From the NCBI GenBank assembly GCA_021029095.1, contig JAJOHG010000306.1:1-30641 (forward strand): a stretch of DNA of 30,641 nt. Direction: 5' to 3'. The position numbers and the translations under genes are program-made. The notes below the pieces were generated by a model. That model was given only the letters and a program-made list of their open reading frames with translations, was not told the origin of the DNA and did no database searches. Below are positions 8,272 to 17,414 of this stretch, in pieces. The DNA comes from Phellopilus nigrolimitatus (taxonomy: Eukaryota; Basidiomycota; Agaricomycetes; Hymenochaetales; Hymenochaetaceae). Each line of letters starts with the position of its first letter. Position 1 is the stretch's first letter.

Positions 8272-8272
8272 T
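8234..8272. repeat. 39-bp dispersed repeat, copy B
   Basis: Copy of 3073-3111 (37 of 39 identical), at the right edge of the RT insertion. Confidence 0.7.
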
Positions 8273-8968
8273 GCAATGCACTAAGCACGTTCCAAAATAT
8301 GATGAACGAAATCTTCAATGATCTCATGATCGAGGGAATCGTTGTGATCTACATCGATGATATATTGGTTTTTACAAAGACCATGGAGGAGAATGATCGC
8401 ATTGTCAAAGAAATCTTAAAACGACTTCGCGAAAATGATCTATTCCTAAAACCAGAAAAGTGTGTGTTTGGAGTTGAGGAAGTGGAATTTTGGGGGATGA
8501 TAATCAGAAATGGCGAGGTCAGCATGATGAAGGAGAAGGTGGAAGCAGTAAAAGACTGGCCAGTTCCCAAGAAAGTCAGAGACGTCGAATCGTTCTTAGG
8601 TTTTGCAAATTTCTATTGTCGCTTCGTCAAAGACTTTGCAAAAATCACCAGGCCTTTGAATGATTTAAAAAAGAAAGAAAACTCTTGGGAATGGGGAGAA
8701 AGAGAACAAAAGGCATTTGACGAGTTGAAGACACGTTTCTGTGAACAACCAGTTCTTGTTATTCCTGATCCACGAAATGAATTATGTGTTGAATCGGATG
8801 CATCAGACTTTGCGACAGGAGCAGTACTCTCCATGAAATGTGACGATGGATTATGGAGACCATGTGCATATTTGTCCAAGTCGCTCAGTGATGTGGAAAG
8901 GAACTATGACGTCCATGACAAAGAATTATTGGGCATTATGCGAGCGCTTGAAGCATGGCGCCACCATT
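8272..8968 (+). pseudogene. Gypsy-1 reverse transcriptase C-terminal half and start of RNase H
   Basis: Resumes with CNALSTFQNMMNEIFNDLM. The polymerase active site YIDDILVF is at about 8350, followed by the thumb/connection (FWGMIIRNGEVS; FLGFANFYCRFVKDFAKI) and RNase H beginning ESDASDFATGAVLS (about 8791). It is cut after 'ALEAWRHH' by Copia-1. This part carries no stop or frameshift, in contrast to the segments upstream. Confidence 0.9.
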
Positions 8969-9246
8969 TGTGAGGCGGAGTGGTCTCACAACAAACACAG
9001 ACAATGACCTGAGTCCAATGGATGAGTGCAAAAGATAATATATTATGGAAACTAAACATGCCTGAGTCCAATGGATGAGTGCAAAAGATAGAGAGCACCA
9101 TCCATGGACTCTGCCGCTTCAAGGGAAGCATTACATAATACATCAACATGTCAGGTGACGCAGAACAACAAGTCAGGAGTTCAAGTCACCCGGTACGCAA
9201 AATAATAAAAGGAAATAAAGTGTCCAAGATCATACTATATCCAATA
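8969..9246 (-). repeat. Copia-1 3' LTR (278 bp)
   Basis: In element sense it begins TATTGGATATAG and ends CCGCCTCACA. It contains a direct repeat CCTGAGTCCAATGGATGAGT plus following GCAAAAGAT (9008 and 9061 on the plus strand). The terminal TGTGAG...CTCACA can form a hairpin. The start is TA rather than the usual TG; all three LTRs of this family seen here share it. Confidence 0.9.
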
Positions 9247-9257
9247 CTCCCCCCTGA
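9247..9257 (-). promoter_or_regulatory. Copia-1 polypurine tract
   Basis: In element sense, ATCAGGGGGGAG stands directly before the 3' LTR. This is the expected position of the plus-strand DNA primer. Confidence 0.75.
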
Positions 9258-9274
9258 TCTGACACGCCTGTCAA

Positions 9275-12200
9275 TCACAGAAGACCCAGCATACCACGCA
9301 TCTCAATCACCTTCACGCGTCCAAGCGCCTTGGTCATGATGTCAGCCGGCATAGACTTGGTGGGGAGATAGCGAATGTCAATAAGACCCGACTCAACCAC
9401 ATCGCGCAGCCAATAGTGCCGCAAGTCCAAGTGCTTCATCCGACCATGGTGTTCAGGGTTCCTGGCAACAGCAAGGGCAGATTGGTTGTCCACATAGAGT
9501 GTGGAGGGCGCATTGAACTCATAGCCAAATTCTGAGAACAAGTTGCGCAACCACATAATCTCCTGACCACCCTGAACAGCAGAGATGTATTCCGCTTCGG
9601 TGGTAGAGAGAGTGACAATAGTCTGAAGTCGACTAGCCCAGCTGATAGCACCAGTTCCCATCTTAACCACCAGGCCGCTTGTAGAGCGCCTGTCATCCTC
9701 ATCCCCTCCATGGTCCGCGTCAGTGAATGTGGTGAACAATTCAGATGAGTTCTTGTCAGGCGCATAAGTCAACTTCATGTCTTTGGTACCCTGAAGGTAA
9801 CGACACAAGTGCTTTGCAGCCTTCCAGTGAGTAGGACCAGGATTAGAACTGAAGCGCGCAAGAAGTCCAACCGCATAGGAGATGTCAGGACGCGTTGCCA
9901 CAGCCAGATACATGAGTGCACCAATCAGCTGCCTGTAAGGGACAGTCTTCATGAATGCGATCTCTTCTGGAGTGAGGGGACCCATGGACTTGCTGAGACG
10001 ATGGCCTTCTGGCAATGGAGTAGAAACCTCGCCGCATCCAGCCATTTCAAAGCGCTCAAGCAAGTCAGTGATGTATTGGCGCTGAGATAAGGATAGGGAT
10101 CGGATTGAGCGGTCTCTCTCAACATGGACGCCAAGCAGGAAGGAGGTAGGGCCGAGGTCGCGCAGTTTGAAGTGCTTTTCAAGTTCGCGTTTGACAAACA
10201 AGAATTGCTCCTTTGACTTTGCAGCAATAGTCATGTCATCCACATAGACTGGAATGATGATGCGCACATCGTCGCGTCTGTAGACCCAAATGCTGTTGTC
10301 GCAGCGAACCAGAGAGAAGCCCATGCCCTTCAACACAGAGTCGAGTTTCTTGTGCCATTGGCGCCCAGCCTGCTTCAAGCCATAGATCGCCTTAGCAAGC
10401 TTAAGCACAAAGCCGGCGCCATAGTACTCCTCAAACCCTTCTGGCTGGTCCATGTAGACGTCATGATCCAAGTCACCATTGAGGAACGCAGTGGAGATGT
10501 CAATGCTGAACAACTCCAGGTCCTCAATTGCAGCCAAGGCCAGTATAGCGCGAAGTGCAGCCCATTTGGCAGTAGGAGCAAACACCTGTGCAAACTCTAA
10601 GCCAGGGCGCTGTGAGTAACCCTTTGCCACCAATCGCGCCTTGTGCCTGTCCACTGAGCCGTCTGCCTTGCGCTTGAGTTTGAACACCCACCGACAGCCA
10701 ATGGTCTTGCGACCAGAAGGAAGTCTGACTGGGGTGAAGGTGCCATTCTCAACAAGACTGATAAACTCGTCCATTGCAGCCTGTTCCCAGAGGGAAGCGT
10801 CAGGGCGTCCTTTGATGTCTCTCCAGTGTACCGGCTCAGGACCATACTGGGTGCGCACCTCCGCAGAGAAGACATGCTCAAAGCAGTTTGTAGACTTCAA
10901 CACATGATTGTGTGCATCCTCAAAACTGATGTAGCAGTCCTCAAGTGCCGCATTTGCCCCAAAGTCCATAAGTCCAGCAAACATAAGTGCCTCAGCCTGC
11001 ATCTCATCCTCAGACATGATGTCTAACTCGTCACTGCGCTCAATCACAGGCTCAGGTGTAGGTGCTGCTGCTGGTGCTGGTGCAGCTGGAGCCCTAGGAA
11101 TGCGACGACCTGGATAATCTGCAAGTGGATTAATCACTGCATCTCTGTACCCATGCATGGGACGCGGCTGAGGGCGCCAAGACGTTGAAGGCCAAGAAGG
11201 CGCTTCAGGTGCAGGAGTAGACTCAGGTGCAGGAGTGGGAGCAGGAGGTTCCTTAGGTCGTTTCGCAGGTGGAGGGTGAGCAGAGGGAGAGGACACAGGA
11301 GGGTCAGGAGGGACATCAGATGGTGCTCGCTCGCGCTTTACAGCAGGCCGAGTTGGAGTCACCGGAGGTGGTGCAGGACGAAAGGGAGGAGTGACTGGAC
11401 GAGGAGGAGGAGCTGGTGGATTAGCAGGGAGAAGAAGTGGCGGAACATCATCCACATCGCCATCTCCCCCCTGTTCCGGCACAGCTGTAGCCTCTGGAGG
11501 AGTTGGAACCCTTAAGTCGACAGGGGACCTGGTATTTCCAGGGAACACGCGCTCATCAAACTGAGCAGAGTCACTAATGACCTCTTTGCGCGTTATGGAG
11601 TTCCAGAATATCCAGCCTTTGTAGTTCTCAGGGTAACCAATAAAAGAGCATTTCTGTGTATGTGACTGGAGCTGTTTGCGCATATCTTTCTTGACATGCA
11701 CATAGGAGGTGCAGCCAAATACTCGAAAATGCGACACATCCGGCTTGGAATTGTGCCACAGCTCATAGGGTGTCTTGCCCTGGACAGCAGAAGTAGGAGA
11801 GCGATTGTGCACATGAACAAAAGCATTGACCGCATCCCACCAGAAACTGGCTGGCAGGTGTGCTTCGTTCAGCATAGTAGTAATGCCCTCAGCCAAAGTG
11901 CGATTTGCTCGCTCAGCTACTCCATTCTGGTGGGGTTCATCACGAACAGTGTGTTGCCGGTGAATCCCTTCAGAAATGCAGAATTGCTCCCATGCCTTGG
12001 GCATGTATTCTCCTCCCTTGTCATCGCGCGTCGCTTTGATCTTCAGGTTGAGCTGGTTCTCTGCATGTGCTTTGTAGCGCTTGAAAGCGTCAAACGCATC
12101 GCTTTTCTTCTTAAGGGGTATGACTCCCCAGCGCCGACTGTAATCATCAATGAATGTGATCCAGTAACGATAACCATGCCGAGTTTGAACTGGCAGAGGG

Positions 12201-13744
12201 CCATGCACATCAGAGTGGACCAGCTGCAACAGACCAGTAGAACGATGAGATGCAAGTCTTGAGACATTCGACCGGTGCTGCTTGCCTGCAATGCAAGGCT
12301 CGCAGATTGGGTCAGGCGACTCCATAGACTTCACAATGATCCCCTTAACCATGTCATGATCAATCAGTCTCTTCACATCCCCATGATTTAAGTGCGCAAA
12401 TCGACGATGCCAGAGCGTTAAGTCGAGTGGACAGGTGCTAACCATGCCAGAGAATTGGGTCATGGGCACAACTTGTCCATTGAGAAACGCGGCGTAGTTG
12501 GTGTTGATTGCAGCAGTGAATAGGAGAGTGCCGTTGCGACGAAATAGAATCTGATCAGACTTGATAGTGACAATGTAGGATTTGACACGAGTTAAATACA
12601 GGACTGAGAGGAGATTGTTTCTGAGATCTGGTACATGAAGAACGCGCTCAAACTCTAGCAGACGACCCTTCTTTCCATTGACCACTGGTTGAAAGCGGAC
12701 AGTCCCCATTCCAACTGAGTAAATAACGTCGTTGTTGGCGAGGCGGATGGGTGTGCGATTAGGGGTATATTGGTTGAACCAATGACGATGAGGTGTCATG
12801 TGGCAAGTGGCGCCTGTATCAACAATCCAGTCAGATCCTGCATCAGAGAGGAGGGGCGAGTTGGGATTGGTGAAGTCATGGGTACTTGCATTGCCAGCAA
12901 ACTCAGCAGACTGAGTCGACTCTGTATCCTCCTGCGCCGCATTCGCCTTTGCCTTGCCTCCCCTCTTCTTCTTGTCCTTCAACTCCTTCATCGCATCACG
13001 ACGCTTGTAGCAAGTTGCTTCAAGGTGGTTCTTCATGCCGCAAAAATCGCAGACAAGAGGCTGAGACGAGGAGGAGGACGATGAAGTCAATTTGGAGGGT
13101 GGAGTAGAGGCCTTGAGAGCGAGTGCAGAGTCTGCAGCGCGAGGGCCACTGGCTTTCTGCTCCTGCAAGAACGCCTTCTTGACCGTCTCGAGGGTGAAGG
13201 TAGGCATGAGAAGGAGGGCAGATCGAAAGGCTTTGTACTCGTCTGGGAGAGCGCGAATAAGACACATGGATGCAAGCTCATCCTCAAACTGGACAATGGT
13301 GAGCTTGGAGCTGCGCGCATTCCTGAGCTTGTGCAACGACTCCTCAACGCGAGCAGTGAGTGCAGTAAGCGACTCGTCTTCAGCTTTGGCAATGCTGAAG
13401 AACTCGTCATAGGCAATAAAACGAGACGCCGCATTGTCCTGCTGGTTGAGCTCCTTGAGCTTCTTCAGCATCTCCACTGGGTTACCCAAATCGTCCTGAA
13501 CCAGGATCTGCATGCCATGCTCGAGTTTTCCGTAGATGAAACCGGCTGCTTGCTCCGATTTCTCCTCCCATGCCTCTTGCTCCTCTGCCTTTGATGGTTT
13601 CGTCGCAATGCCAGAAGCGATGCGCCAGAGAGTCTTGGCTTGGAGAGCAGCTCGCATTTCGAGTTTCCATGTCGCATAGTTGCTGTCATTGAGCTTAGCG
13701 AAGGAAAACGTCAATTGCGAGTCGGAGGCGGTAGATGCGGACAT
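9275..13744 (-). CDS. Copia-1 Gag-Pol polyprotein (1,489 aa, intact)
   Basis: The start is the ATG at 13744 (MSASTASDSQ); the frame opens earlier, but only with a TTG. Approximate residue positions: Gag with 'LNDSNYATWKLEMRAAL' near the N-terminus; CCHC knuckle CDFCGMKNHLEATC (about 230); protease WIVDTGATCH (about 308); GAG-pre-integrase LWHRRFAHLNHGDV...CEPCIAGKQH (about 450-500); integrase catalytic triad in HSDVHG, TRDDKGGEY and GVAERANRT (about 511, 571, 609); a Pro-rich hinge; RT with IGCRWVFKLK and YVDDM (about 1170); RNase H with TDADHGGD and STTEAEY (about 1343, 1381). The length and order match Ty1/copia, with integrase before RT. No stop or frameshift was seen and all catalytic residues are present, so it is potentially autonomous and may mobilise Copia-2 relatives. 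Confidence 0.95.
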   Translation of the reverse strand: MSASTASDSQLTFSFAKLNDSNYATWKLEMRAALQAKTLWRIASGIATKPSKAEEQEAWEEKSEQAAGFIYGKLEHGMQILVQDDLGNPVEMLKKLKELNQQDNAASRFIAYDEFFSIAKAEDESLTALTARVEESLHKLRNARSSKLTIVQFEDELASMCLIRALPDEYKAFRSALLLMPTFTLETVKKAFLQEQKASGPRAADSALALKASTPPSKLTSSSSSSSQPLVCDFCGMKNHLEATCYKRRDAMKELKDKKKRGGKAKANAAQEDTESTQSAEFAGNASTHDFTNPNSPLLSDAGSDWIVDTGATCHMTPHRHWFNQYTPNRTPIRLANNDVIYSVGMGTVRFQPVVNGKKGRLLEFERVLHVPDLRNNLLSVLYLTRVKSYIVTIKSDQILFRRNGTLLFTAAINTNYAAFLNGQVVPMTQFSGMVSTCPLDLTLWHRRFAHLNHGDVKRLIDHDMVKGIIVKSMESPDPICEPCIAGKQHRSNVSRLASHRSTGLLQLVHSDVHGPLPVQTRHGYRYWITFIDDYSRRWGVIPLKKKSDAFDAFKRYKAHAENQLNLKIKATRDDKGGEYMPKAWEQFCISEGIHRQHTVRDEPHQNGVAERANRTLAEGITTMLNEAHLPASFWWDAVNAFVHVHNRSPTSAVQGKTPYELWHNSKPDVSHFRVFGCTSYVHVKKDMRKQLQSHTQKCSFIGYPENYKGWIFWNSITRKEVISDSAQFDERVFPGNTRSPVDLRVPTPPEATAVPEQGGDGDVDDVPPLLLPANPPAPPPRPVTPPFRPAPPPVTPTRPAVKRERAPSDVPPDPPVSSPSAHPPPAKRPKEPPAPTPAPESTPAPEAPSWPSTSWRPQPRPMHGYRDAVINPLADYPGRRIPRAPAAPAPAAAPTPEPVIERSDELDIMSEDEMQAEALMFAGLMDFGANAALEDCYISFEDAHNHVLKSTNCFEHVFSAEVRTQYGPEPVHWRDIKGRPDASLWEQAAMDEFISLVENGTFTPVRLPSGRKTIGCRWVFKLKRKADGSVDRHKARLVAKGYSQRPGLEFAQVFAPTAKWAALRAILALAAIEDLELFSIDISTAFLNGDLDHDVYMDQPEGFEEYYGAGFVLKLAKAIYGLKQAGRQWHKKLDSVLKGMGFSLVRCDNSIWVYRRDDVRIIIPVYVDDMTIAAKSKEQFLFVKRELEKHFKLRDLGPTSFLLGVHVERDRSIRSLSLSQRQYITDLLERFEMAGCGEVSTPLPEGHRLSKSMGPLTPEEIAFMKTVPYRQLIGALMYLAVATRPDISYAVGLLARFSSNPGPTHWKAAKHLCRYLQGTKDMKLTYAPDKNSSELFTTFTDADHGGDEDDRRSTSGLVVKMGTGAISWASRLQTIVTLSTTEAEYISAVQGGQEIMWLRNLFSEFGYEFNAPSTLYVDNQSALAVARNPEHHGRMKHLDLRHYWLRDVVESGLIDIRYLPTKSMPADIMTKALGRVKVIEMRGMLGLL

Positions 13745-14727
13745 GACGATGGGAGCGATGGTAGACGATGGTGGTGCGAGTGAGAGTGCGAAGTTGGGGA
13801 TCAAACGGACAAGCGGTTGGGGCGTGATGGCCGAAAACGTGTACAAACCGAATTACACGATTTGCAGATATCAGGTCAATACCAGCCAAACAGATTCCAA
13901 ACACCCAAAATGATTGAGGTATACACAGAATCGTCGCAAGACAGTGCTGGTCTGTCAGTCTGTTAAGACTCCGCAGGCACCGCTGGATGAGAGAGGCTCT
14001 AGGCTTAAGTAAACACTCAAAAGAGCGTCACAAAGGGCAAACTAAGGCCCTGCAGTCGAGCTTCACAACTAATAGACTATCTGATCCAACAACAACCAAA
14101 TGGAATGAAATGGGTCTGAACTGTCAGGTACCAGAGCTGGCAAACCGCGCAAAACGCGACACAGAGAGGGAACGGGTGGAGCGATTGAGACGCAAATCAA
14201 CACACACCGAGACGACGTGAACACGAGCACGTGTGTAAAATCGCAGAGCGATCGAGCAAGAACTGAGTCCGCTATGCAGAAACGATGCAGGGAGCAGACA
14301 AACAGACAGATAGAGACTGCAAAAGTCGAAATCGATGCAGCACCCTCAAATCGAAGTCGAATCGGCCACAAGTTGGTACGACGAGTGGGACCAGAGTAAC
14401 GAGACGGCGTGCGAGGTTTCAGCGCGATCCGTCCAGCCGATTTCGAGCGATGAGACGAAAAGCAGAGGGTGCAGATGAGAGGATGATAAGGATGGATGTT
14501 GATGCAGAGGGGTGTAGAGTGCCAGCAAGTGCGAATGGCGGCACGAAAATCGACACAAAGACGACGGACACACCACAGAACCTAACCCTGCGATTACAGC
14601 CCAATCCGAACAGCCAGAACTTTGCAGTTGCCAGAAACTCTTCCAGAGGAACCAGATCAACTCCGATTTGAACGAAAATCAAGGAGGATGTTGTCGACGA
14701 TGTACTGAACGTTGTTGTGAAGTTACA
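13745..14727 (-). other. Copia-1 untranslated leader
   Basis: About 1 kb between PBS and the Gag start, with no conserved open frame. Nearly identical sequence forms the leader of Copia-2, except for about 69 bp missing there (Copia-2 near 16932). Confidence 0.75.
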
Positions 14728-14744
14728 GCGCAAGGCTCATAACC
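14728..14744 (-). promoter_or_regulatory. Copia-1 PBS, matching an internal initiator tRNA-Met segment
   Basis: The plus strand here reads GCGCAAGGCTCATAACC, immediately next to the LTR. It is the D-arm/anticodon-arm sequence of initiator tRNA-Met (anticodon CAT within GGCTCATAACC). It differs at one position from the yeast sequence as I remember it. The PBS thus pairs with an internal, half-tRNA primer, as in Drosophila copia, rather than with a tRNA 3' CCA end. Confidence 0.75.
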
Positions 14745-15022
14745 TGTGAGGCGGAGTGGTCTCACAACAAACACAGACAGTGACCTGAGTCCAATGGATG
14801 AGTGCAAAAGATGATATATTATGGAAACTAAACATGCCTGAGTCCAATGGATGAGTGCAAAAGATAGAGAGCACCATCCATGGACTCTGCCGCTTCAAGG
14901 GAAGCATTACATAATACATCAACATGTCAGGTGACGCAGAACAACAAGTCAGGAGTTCAAGTCACCCAGTACGCAAAATAATAAAAGGGATAAAAGTGTC
15001 CAAGATCATACTATATCCAATA
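14745..15022 (-). repeat. Copia-1 5' LTR (278 bp)
   Basis: Partner of 8969-9246. The upstream border in element sense is the target duplication AATGG followed by TATTGG; the downstream border is CTCACA followed by the PBS. It drives transcription leftwards on the plus-strand map. Confidence 0.9.
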
Positions 15023-16205
15023 CCATTTGGAAGGCTCAACCCATGAATTTGAAATATGGACTGATCACAAGAATTTGGAATACTTCATGAAGGCGAAAAA
15101 TCTTAATTGTCGACAAGCTCATTGGTCCCTTTACCTGTCACACTTTGATTTTGTAATTCTTCATAAACCTGGCAAAACAATGGAAAAGACTGATTCCCTC
15201 TTGAGACGTTCGGACCTTAAAGAGGGGGTGGAGAATGACAATAAAAATGTAGTCTTGTTGAAACCAGAATTTTTCAAAATCAAAGCGACTCAACAGGGTC
15301 ATGTCTTGTTAGATGGAGAAGAGAAAGAGTTGTTGACGAAGATTAGGAAGGCAAAAGATTGGGATGAGGCGGTGGTGAAGGCGGCGGATGAATTGCGGAA
15401 GTCAGGGACAAAGAGGTTGAGAGGCGAAGAATGGGAAGAGGAGCAAGGCTTAATCCTATATCGAGGAAAGGTGTATGTCCCAAAGGATGGTCAGATCAGG
15501 AGAGAAATTGTCAAACTACATCACGACTCGGCAGTAGCAGGACATCCAGGAAATTGGAAAACTTTGGAATTGATCGCACGAAACTATTGGTGGCCAGGGA
15601 TGACAAAGTTTGTACAAGCTTATGTCAAAGGCTGTGATACTTGTGCGCATCATAAATCTTTACCAGAGAAGCCTGCTGGGAAATTGATGCCTAATCCCAC
15701 TCCTACTGCACCTTGGGAAGATATTTCAGTGGATTTTGTGACAGGACTGCCAGAAGCACAAGGGTTTAATGCCCTACTGGTAGTATGTGATCGATTCTCG
15801 AAACAAATCCATGTGATTAACACCAGAGAGGAGACCTCGGCGTTAGGACTGGCAGCATTGTATAGGGATCATGTGTGGAAACTGCATGGGTTACCGCTAA
15901 CAGTAATCTCAGATCGGGGTCCACAATTTGCATCAGCGTTCATGAAAGAATTGAATAGCATTTTGGGGATCAAGACCAAGCTGTCCACAGCATATCATCC
16001 ACAAACAGATGGACAAACAGAACGGATGAATCAAGAGATCGAGCAGTATTTGAGGATGTTTGTTGATCATCGCCAAGAAAATTGGCCATCCTGGACTGCT
16101 ATGGCTGAATTTGCATACAACAACAAAGTACAGACAGCCACAAAGATCTCCCCGTTCTTCTCTGTTTATGGAAGAAATCCACGCATGGGTTTTGAAGTGT
16201 GAAGG
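15023..16205 (+). pseudogene. Gypsy-1 RNase H C-terminus and integrase, 3'-truncated
   Basis: Resumes at the Copia-1 target duplication with EGSTHEFEIWTDHKNLEYF (RNase H), then the connection. The integrase HHCC zinc-binding region is LHHDSAVAGHPGNW...GCDTCAHHK (about 15517-15655). The catalytic DDE core has D in SVDFVTGLP (about 15731), D in ISDRGPQF (about 15910) and E in GQTERMNQEIEQYL (about 16020). The core runs on to SPFFSVYGRNPRMGFEV, where Copia-2 cuts it at 16206, so the GPY/F and any chromodomain targeting module are lost. This 391-codon stretch has no internal stop. Confidence 0.92.
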
Positions 16206-16483
16206 TATTGGATATAGTATGATCTTGGACACTTTATTTCCTTTTATTATTTTGCGTACCGGGTGACTTGAACTCCTGACTTGTTGTTCTGCGTCACCTG
16301 ACATGTTGATGTATTACATAATGCTTCCCTTGAAGCGGCAGAGTCCATGGATGGTGCTCTCTATCTTTTGCACTCATCCATTGGACTCAGGCATGTTTAG
16401 TTTCCATAATATATTATCTTTTGCACTCATCCATTGGACTCAGGTCATTGTCTGTGTTTGTTGTGAGACCACTCCGCCTCACA
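16206..16483 (+). repeat. Copia-2 5' LTR (278 bp)
   Basis: Runs from TATTGGATATAG to CCGCCTCACA, the same length and structure as both Copia-1 LTRs, including the duplicated CATCCATTGGACTCAGG block. It appears nearer to the Copia-1 3' LTR (for example ACCGGGTGAC at about 16258, and the CAATGAC variant). Confidence 0.92.
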
Positions 16484-16500
16484 GGTTATGAGCCTTGCGC
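16484..16500 (+). promoter_or_regulatory. Copia-2 PBS (half initiator tRNA-Met type)
   Basis: GGTTATGAGCCTTGCGC, identical to the Copia-1 PBS and directly adjoining the LTR. Its conservation in two copies supports its function. Confidence 0.75.
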
Positions 16501-17414
16501 TGTAACTTCACAACAACGTTCAGTACACCGTCGACAACATCCTCCTTGATTTTCGTTCAAATCGGAGTTGATCTGGTCCCTCTGGAAGAGTTTCTGTCAA
16601 CTGCAAAGTTCTGGGTGTTCGGATTGGGCTGTAATCGCAGGGTTGGGTTCTGTGGTGTGTCCGTCGTCTTTGTGTCGATTTTTGTGCCGCCATTCGCACT
16701 TGCTGGCACTCTACACCCCTCTGCATCGACATCCATCCTTATCATCCTCTCATCTGCACTCTCTGCTTTTCGTCTCATCGCTCGAAATCGGCTGGACGGA
16801 TCGTGCTGAAACTTCGCACGTCGTCTCCTTACTCTGGTCCCACTCGTCGTACCAACTTGTGGCCGATTCGACTTCGAATTGAGGGTGCTGCATCGATTTC
16901 GACTTTTGCAGTCTCTATCTGTCTACACGTGCTCGTGTTCACGTCGTCTCGGTGTGTGTTGATTTGCGTCTCAATCGCTCCACCCGTTCCCCCTCTGTGT
17001 CGCGTTTTGCGCGGTTTGCCAGCTCTGGTACTTGACAGTTCAGACCCATTCCATTTGATTTGGTTGTTGTTGGATCAGATAGTCTATTGGTTGTGAAGCT
17101 CAACTGCAGGGCCTTAGTTTGCCCTTTGTGACGCTTTTCTAAGTGTTTACTTAAGCCTAGAGCCTCTCTCATCCAGCGGTGCCTGCGGAGTCTTAACAGA
17201 CTGACAGACCAGCACTGTCTTGCGACGATTCTGTGTATACCTCGATCATTTTGGGTGTTTGGAATCTGTTTGGCTTGTATTGACCTGATATCTGCAAATC
17301 GCGTAATTCGGCTTGTACACATTTTCGGCCATCACGCCCCAACCGCTTGTCCGTTTGATCCCCAACTTCGCACTCTCACTCGCACCACCATCGTCTACCA
17401 TCGCTCCCATCGTC

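Larger units (their letters stand above)
8969..15022 (-). mobile_element. Copia-1: complete Ty1/copia retrotransposon
   Basis: Lies on the minus strand, 6,054 bp, flanked by a 5-bp target duplication CCATT (8964-8968 and 15023-15027). The 5' LTR is 14745-15022 and the 3' LTR 8969-9246, each 278 bp. A PBS, a long leader, one uninterrupted Gag-Pol ORF and a polypurine tract are all present. The LTRs differ at roughly six positions, so the insertion is fairly recent but not brand new. It splits the RNase H of Gypsy-1. Confidence 0.95.
4047..16205 (+). mobile_element. Gypsy-1: decayed Ty3/gypsy retrotransposon, interrupted by later insertions
   Basis: Order on the plus strand: 5' LTR, PBS, leader, gag, protease, RT, RNase H, integrase. 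It is split by an unknown insertion in RT (about 7590-8271) and by Copia-1 in RNase H (8969-15022), and is cut at the integrase end by Copia-2 at 16206. The chromodomain/GPY region, PPT and 3' LTR are not in this window. Frameshifts and stop codons in gag, protease and RT show that it is no longer autonomous. The two flanks of Copia-1 rejoin in frame, giving '...EAWRHHL-EGSTHEFEIW', which proves that they belong to one element. Confidence 0.9.

Noticed and set aside
14745..15022. Open frames of 60-80 codons that recur in each Copia LTR (starting MLMYYVMLPL)
   Set aside because: They recur only because the LTR is repeated; the direct repeat makes the peptide internally duplicated and no coding signal is visible.
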